Assembly: GCF_000516985.1 (NCBI RefSeq)
Contig: NW_006917098.1
Coordinates: forward strand, 1,302,001-1,366,000
Source of the DNA: Pestalotiopsis fici W106-1
Taxonomy: Eukaryota > Ascomycota > Sordariomycetes > Amphisphaeriales > Sporocadaceae
Reading direction: 5' to 3'
DNA: 64,000 bases
Of this stretch, positions 57,840 through 64,000 are shown piece by piece. Position 1 is the first letter of the stretch, and each line of letters opens with the position of its first letter. The translations under genes were made by a program, and so were the position numbers. A model generated the notes under the pieces. It was not told the origin of the DNA and searched no databases. It saw only the letters and a program-made list of their open reading frames with translations.

Positions 57840-60800
57840 ATGGCTAGACGCAACAACAAAAGCGCTGGCCACGATGGACGACTTGGGAGCAAAGGCAGCC
57901 AGGCCACGACGACAACGCAGGGCTCGAGCGCCACGGTAACGCAGCGCGATCAGTACCAGCGTGAATTGACCGCCGCCTGTGCGCGAGCAAATGAAGAACG
58001 AGTGCGCCGCTTGCTGACGGAACACGAGCCATGGACTTCGGAAAAGGACAAGGCAGCACTGCGCAAAGCGTTGCAAAAGGCTTCGGCACGACACCAAATC
58101 GGCATCATTCGACTACTGCTACACTATGGCGCCGAAGTCGATGCCGGTGCCCCTGATGAGTTCCCTCCACTCTACCGGGCCGCTCAGGCGGGCCAGCGCG
58201 CCGTGGTCGAGGAGCTTCTCAAGCACAAGCCGGAGCTGGAAGCGCGTGAGATGCGCACCTGGCAGACGCCTCTGTTTGTCGCCAGCACCAAGGGCTTCCA
58301 CACCATCGCGGCGTTGCTGTTGGCCAAGGGCGCGCGCGTCGACGCCCAGGATCGAGATGGGCGTACTCCCTTGTTGGCCATTGCCATCAACCCCAACTTC
58401 AAGTCGATCGAAACGGCGTCGCTGCTCGCGGACCACGGCGCCAACCTCGAGGCAAAAGACCGAATCGGTCGAACACCTCTACTTTGGGCTGCCACCAACC
58501 GCAACTACGAACTCGCCCAGACACTCCTGGAGAAGGGCGCCAATGCATCGGCCGTCAACAACCGCGGCCGCACTGCTCTGCACCTGATTGTCGACAGCAG
58601 CAACGGCGGTGGGAGAAGCAGCGGTGACCGGACATCGGCGCCCAAGAGGCCGCGCGAGGAGATGCTACAACTTTTGTTGCAGCACGGTGCTGACGCCAAT
58701 GCTGCCAGTGATGGTGGCTGGAGACCTCTGCACAATGCCGCCCAAAAGGGGTTGACCTCTATTGTGCAGGTGCTGCTCAATGCTGGTGCCGATATCAATG
58801 CCCCGCTGTCCAACGGCATGACTGCCCTGCATTGGGCTGCCTTCAATGGCTTTGAGGAAGTCGCGCAGCTCATATGGTCCTGTCCCGAGGCCGATATGGG
58901 CATCAAGGACACATTTGGGCGTGCTGCCTGGTTGTGTGCCGCAGAACGTGGTCATGACGAGCTGGTAGAGCTCCTATCCCCCGGTCACAATAGCCACCGC
59001 TTGCCCAAATCCATGCACGAAGCTGCCCAAGCTTTCAACGCTACTGTCGTCGAGTTCAAAGACTTTGGTGAGAAGCAGCGCATCTCTAAGCCTCCGGTTT
59101 TCGATTTGCTGTACAGGTGGGATGAGAAGAATAGTCAGCCCGCCGTCCCTCTCTGGGCAGATAATCCTAAGAGCGAGTTCAAATGGATACATCTTCCTGC
59201 CAATAATGTAAGCCTATACATCTCATGCTCACTCAATTCTGCAAAATCCCTTTCTGACTAAGTGTTTAGCTTGCATGGGTAGAAACGCTCATGATCAACT
59301 GGTTTATCGAATCGGGATGTCGCGATCTCGAAGGGTTCAAAGCCCTCATGAAATGTCTCGAGCAAGAGCATCGCGGCCCATTCCCGCACGCCAATTATAT
59401 GCGACCCTTCTGCCAGCGAATCTCCTCACAGCACCCCGGTGAAGAAGATGGAGACGCCCCTCCAGGAGGGGACGACATGATGGCCAGCCCGCTTCCCATT
59501 AAAATGAAGGACATGCGGCGCAGCACTAGTAATTTGTCACAGTTGACTCTCAGCCAGGGAATACCCGGTGGTGATGGCAAGATTGTCATGTTCATGCCGT
59601 ACCTTCACTATGAGACAGATGAAAGCCGCCGAAAGATGATGGATGCCATCAAGATTGTGTCGTCGGCTAGTCACGCAAGCTCGCGCGATAAGACACCCGA
59701 CATGCTGCTTTTGGAGGCATACCTGAACAATAAGCCGTCACTGCATCCGAGGCGAACACTGGACCAATTCTTTTATCGCGGTATTGACACGTCAGCCCGC
59801 GACCGAGACCAGGTTGTATACCGCTACTGTGAGGCTCATGGCCACGAACGCAAGGTTTTCATGGTAGACCAGCTTTGGGTTCTTGTTCTTAACAAGGACC
59901 TGATCATTACTTGTTTCCCCGAGCGTTGGGACCTACGTAGTCAGAAAGATCCATTGGGAGTACTCGACGGCATTGTGGGTGAAATGAATGCTAAAACTCG
60001 ACCACCTGTTCGAAGTGTCTACCACCTGGCCATCCTGGTTTCCGGCCGTTGCTCTGGCATGTTCTCGCGACACCGAGCCGATGACCAGGACTATCAATTC
60101 CTTGACATGTTTGAGAGTTCCGTCGGCCGCGTGACAGAGGATCTGACGCACCTGTTTCACCACTTTGAGCGAGCCTCATCGCTTAGTCGACAGTGGGCTC
60201 GACCTTCTCGCCGGTCCAAGCTGCGCAGCAGCAAGAACAAAAACAAAAAGTCTGCAACGGAGGAGTCCAACTCCTTTGACCGGCTCCTCGACATTGGGAC
60301 CGAGACATCGCTCCTAACCGAGGTGCGCGACATTCGCGATGAGCTAAATATCCTAACGATGATTCTCAACTCACAGTTGTGGACGCTGGGCGACTTGAAG
60401 AATTGTCTGGTCGAGGAATTAAGCCTCAGCGCCGCTTCGAGCCGGCTGATGCGCAACCACGTCAACAACATACACGTCACCGACATCCGCAAGCGCACCC
60501 TTGAGCAAGAGCGCCACCTCAAGGTCCACAAGCGCGATATCCAGACCATGGACGAGCAGGCTGAACGCCTATACCAGTCGCTGACGGACTTGCTGGACTT
60601 GAAGCAGAAGCACAGTAATGCACTCGAGGCTCGGTTCGCCAGTGAGCAAGCCCTGGCCGCGGCAAGAGAGGGCCAGACGGTCATGGTTTTCACCATTGTT
60701 ACCATTATCTTTTTGCCCATGTCTTTCATTGCTGCATATTTCGGTATTAATATGGATTCTTTCAGCAACCTTGACAGCGACTATGTGGCGACGTGGACCT

Positions 60801-61273
60801 TTGGCGGCGGCCTGGCCATTTCAGTCGTCTTCATCTTCATGGCCTTTACCGTGGTCGACATTACAAGGGCTTTTGCCGGGTTCGGCGCCCTGATGAAGCG
60901 CGTATTCAACCGGAGCGACGCAGAGCACGACAAGAATAGCGCTGATGATGATGCCAAAGGAGAAGAGGTCGGAGCCAGATTACTGGAGCCTTCTTCGACA
61001 AGTCCACTCCACTCACCCGTCTTCCAGCGCAATCAGCCCAGCCCTCCCCTGTCCATGATCAGGACCAACAATACAATGAAGTCGGACGCCATGGAAATGA
61101 GCGTCTTTCCAACGACGGAATCGGATCTGGTCAAGATCAAGACGGCCACCAGTATCTTGTCCAAGACGCGATATGCGGTATCAGCAAAGAGCCCGAGAGC
61201 CCGTCGTGGATACGGAGACGACGATTTGGAGTGGGGGAGGCACGATCGGGAGCTGAGTGCCGATACTTGCTAA
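57840..61273 (+). CDS. ankyrin-repeat protein fused to a CorA-like Mg2+ transporter domain
   Basis: Two exons, 57840-59207 and 59270-61273, flank a 62-bp intron (donor GTAAGC, branch GACTAAG, acceptor GTTTAG). The junction reads LPANN|LAWVETLMINW, giving 1123 residues. I chose the ATG at 57840 (MARRNNK). Residues about 50-385 hold roughly nine ankyrin repeats ('DGRTPLLAIA', 'IGRTPLLWAATNRN', 'GWRPLHNAAQKG', 'NGMTALHWAAFNG'). The second half is a CorA-like cytosolic domain with an acidic/coiled helix bundle, two membrane helices (TVMVFTIVTIIFLPMSFIAA near 925-945 and AISVVFIFMAFTVVDI near 970-990) and a charged tail. The pore motif is YFGIN rather than YGMN. Ankyrin-CorA proteins are widespread in ascomycetes. 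The transported ion is not established: Mg2+ is inferred from the CorA fold, and the altered motif could change selectivity. Confidence 0.92.
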
Positions 61274-62531
61274 TTTTTTATTTCATATGTGCATGATACC
61301 TAGATAGTTTGAGATCCTGATGGTTTAGAAGGTTGCGCCAGATATTCTTTGATCAAGAAGCGAAACAGTAGCGATGTTGGAATGAATAATGTAATTCCGT
61401 ATCTAATATCATTGACAGTAGAGGTCCCCCCGTGTTAATGCCAACTATGATACAAGCCTGGGTGCAAGCAGTACGGGCGGTGTTGACAACCGCAGAAACT
61501 TTACACACCATCAACCAATATCTTGAGCATGCACATCCAATCATTTGGTGAAGTTTGGGTTTAATCATTTACAAATGGGGAAATGGCCTTGGACTCGAGT
61601 ATCAAACTATGAGAATTCACTGAGGGCTCAAAGGACCAAGGACCCTTTCGGCTGTCGGCGCGATAGATTGTTTTTCAAGAGACCAATTGGGTTTTATTGT
61701 GGCGTTTTGCGCATCTTTTCAATGGTAGTGACTTAAGCTCCCGCTGAAGCTTGTTGCCATGTATTTCTGGTGCCTGCATTATGGCCGAAGCAGATGAGAC
61801 ACATGTCTTAAGATGCACCAACGGCTCATCGACTCTCGATCTGATACGCATGGTCTCAGCCTTCAATGTGATCGGATGCCGCAGAGTCGGGAACGGACCC
61901 TTTCATCCACCAAGTTCGGTTGCCCCGATGCCGTTGATTGGGATACCAAACGCTTGTTCCCTTTACCAGTAATCTTTTCTATCTGTCCAAGGCGAGTCGC
62001 TGCAAATGCTCAATTCTGAATGGACCTTGGACGAACAGCGAAGCCGAAATATCCCATCAAGATCTTCACAAGCAGGGAATGATCATACTCAATACACTGA
62101 ATGCGCCACTACGCTTGAACTATTCAATCCAAAAGAAAGCATGCAGTGTGGCTGGCTGGAATTGTCTTGGAGTCGAAATTGCAGTTGGAGATTCCGTTGG
62201 CCACAGGTTGAAAATAATTAACTAACTTAGTGTTTGTAATTTTCTTTTCCATCTTTGCACGTCGTCTAACACGAAACGCATGGCAGCTGATGCGGTGTGA
62301 TGCAAAATCATACCGCCGGGCTCTCCAAGTATGTAGGTAACTTAATATTTCCTAATACTCCAATATTGGCTGCAAGGCAAATGAGACAAGTAAGGCCTAG
62401 TAAGGTGAAGCCTCATGACAAAAATACATGAGGAGTATATAGGTCTGGCATATCGCCAGCTGTTCAGGATATCGATCTGGAAAACCAACAACCCAACTTC
62501 ATCCTCTCATTACCTCCAAGTACATTTCACC
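61274..62531. other. 1.26-kb intergenic region
   Basis: Lies between the ankyrin-CorA gene and the Thr-rich secreted protein gene. Open frames are all under 100 codons, overlapping on several frames, with no features. A TATA-like TATATAGG (about 62437) is suitably placed before the next start codon at 62532. Confidence 0.5.
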
Positions 62532-63797
62532 ATGGTCCGTTTTCTCGTACTCCTGCTTGGCATCTTGCCTGCCATTGCCTCTGCATACTTTGCTGCTCCA
62601 TCGATATGCTTTGGTCCCATTCATCCATGGGTATCAGGTTGTTACGGGTATCCTCCAGCCCGCTCTTACTGCTCCAAGCAGTTCCCGCAAAAGACTACGA
62701 CTAGAACCATAACTGCACCTACACGTACTTTGACCAGTACAGTTGCCACCAGCACAGCTATTTCGACCTTGCCTGGTACCATTACTTCTGTGTAAGATGA
62801 AAGACAGAGATGGAGAGACCACAATACTAAATTTTGTTATAGTGTGGGACTTGCTCCCGAAACGATTGTGACTGTCTATACTACCGTCTACACGACGAGC
62901 ACTGGCACAATCACTGCGACTTCGAGCACAACGTCGACGTCGACTTCAACAGTGACGATCACCAGCACCAGCACCGTGAGGTCTGCACCAACAGTGGTGA
63001 AGCGTGATCTTCCCACAGGGGCACCGGCTTTCAAAGAGCTGCTTCTCAAGGGCCGACCCATTATTGAAAAGGTCTGTTCTTGCATCGTCACCAGCCAGGT
63101 CACGGCAACGTTTACGACCACGCCGAGTACCACGGTGCGGGTCACGGCCGTGACCACGCACTTGGTTTCCAATGTTGTTTCGACAACCTTGACACCAACC
63201 GTTACCACGACATCTACTGTCACGGCTGCTGCGGCTCCAGAGACTATTACTACGACCACGGTATCCACGGCTACAGAAGTTACAACTACAACTGCCACGA
63301 CTGTGGCCACGGGTAAGATCTCATCTATTCCTATTATAGCAGCAGTACTTTTCTCCCCGCACACGATCGTGAAAACATGAGACTTTGCTAATCTTCGGAT
63401 TTCACTTCTCCTTCCAGTGGCACCACAACCGCCGAAATGCAATCCCAACAGCCAGTTCGGACAGAGAGGTTCCGGAGGTTGCAGTACTAACTGTTACTGC
63501 GATAGAGACATCGACGGGGTCAACTTCTACTGTGACAGCTCCATCTTTTGCCTGGGTGGCTGCCAGAGCGACGCCGACTGCGCTGCTGACCAGTTTTGCG
63601 CGACGGGCACGTCTTGCTCGAGCACCAATGGGCGCACATGTCAGAAATACTCGGACTGCACGAGCACCTTTGTACCTCCCGGTGGTGGTGGTCTCCGGCG
63701 CAATGCTGGGCTGGAGGCGGTGGCTGCGGTGGAGCGCATGCCTGCGAGGGCTGTACAAGATGGCGTCCAGGAGCTTTCGCACAAGATTAATCATTAA
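62532..63797 (+). CDS. secreted Thr/Ser-rich mucin-like protein with C-terminal Cys-rich domain
   Basis: Three exons, 62532-62791, 62843-63312 and 63418-63797, with introns of 51 and 105 bp (donor GTAAGA in both). Junctions read TITSV|VGLAPET and TVAT|VAPQPPKC, giving 369 residues. A clear signal peptide (MVRFLVLLLGILPAIASA) leads to a short Cys-containing N-part, then about 150 residues of Thr/Ser/Val tracts expected to be O-mannosylated. A dibasic VVKRDLP site in the middle suggests Kex2 cleavage. The C-terminal domain has 12 cysteines in about 80 residues (KCNPNSQF through CTSTF), with spacing like a compact disulfide-knotted module. It lacks a hydrophobic C-terminus, so a GPI anchor is unlikely. 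Likely a cell-wall or secreted surface protein, possibly adhesin- or effector-like. The last 40 residues after VPPGGGG are low-complexity, and a mis-spliced end is possible. Confidence 0.82.
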
Positions 63798-64000
63798 GAT
63801 AGGCTGTTGTCGGCCCGGAGAGTGGGACAATGGAGTTGAAGAAACACAATTGAGTTCCGTCAATAACTTGATTAATATATTCTTTCTTCTGAATGGCCGG
63901 GTACGACTGGATTGCAACCCTGGCGCCTATACGTTTAAGGGATCGTCTCACCTTTACCAGATCATTAGCTTTCAATATGCGGGGAAAGCCCTGGGAATTA

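Noticed and set aside
62888..63448. 186-codon antisense Val-rich frame
   Set aside because: The reverse reading of Thr (ACN) tracts gives Val/Gly/Ser; it is the shadow of the Thr-rich secreted protein.

Overview
This window is nuclear DNA from a filamentous ascomycete (Pezizomycotina), probably Sordariomycetes and plausibly Hypocreales. The introns are short (51-114 bp, plus one of about 300 bp), with GTAAGT/GTATGT-type donors and CTAAC/CTAAT-type branch points. The protein families are typically fungal: Zn(II)2Cys6 regulator, Pfa3-type DHHC enzyme, ankyrin-CorA fusion, EF-hand MscS channel, XanA-type dioxygenase. Placement below Pezizomycotina is inference. Exon boundaries were chosen by hand from splice signals and reading-frame continuity, so each gene model is a prediction.

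Layout. 0-6 kb: the 5' end of an SPX-domain (Syg1/XPR1-like) gene leaving the left edge on the minus strand, a divergent intronless GH18 chitinase-like gene, and a minus-strand EF-hand mechanosensitive channel. 6-17 kb: long non-coding stretches around a single-pass membrane protein gene and a two-exon palmitoyltransferase gene (pfa3-like). 16.6-38.1 kb: about 21.6 kb in which I find no credible gene. It is not obviously AT-rich and holds only simple repeats and homopolymers. 38-41.6 kb: an intronless phosphoinositide phospholipase C. 44.8-57.2 kb: a compact group of metabolic genes, with two CocE/NonD (peptidase S15-like) hydrolases, a Zn(II)2Cys6 regulator, two divergently transcribed Fe(II)/2-oxoglutarate dioxygenases and an ACT-domain protein. 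57.8-61.3 kb: an ankyrin-repeat/CorA fusion. 62.5-63.8 kb: a secreted Thr-rich, Cys-rich protein.

The most interesting part is 44.8-57.2 kb. One dioxygenase keeps every xanthine-dioxygenase (XanA) ligand and substrate residue I can check. Its divergent neighbour keeps the iron site but has lost parts of the substrate pocket. Their shared 570-bp promoter carries the same 17-base element twice in inverted orientation, each copy pointing at its own gene from about the same distance. The core TCTCCG recurs in this promoter and in the promoter between the second hydrolase and the regulator. Together these suggest a co-regulated catabolic cluster, possibly for a purine-like or acylated nitrogen compound. 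The substrate is not known from sequence.

No tRNA, rRNA, CRISPR array, intact transposon or viral sequence was recognised.
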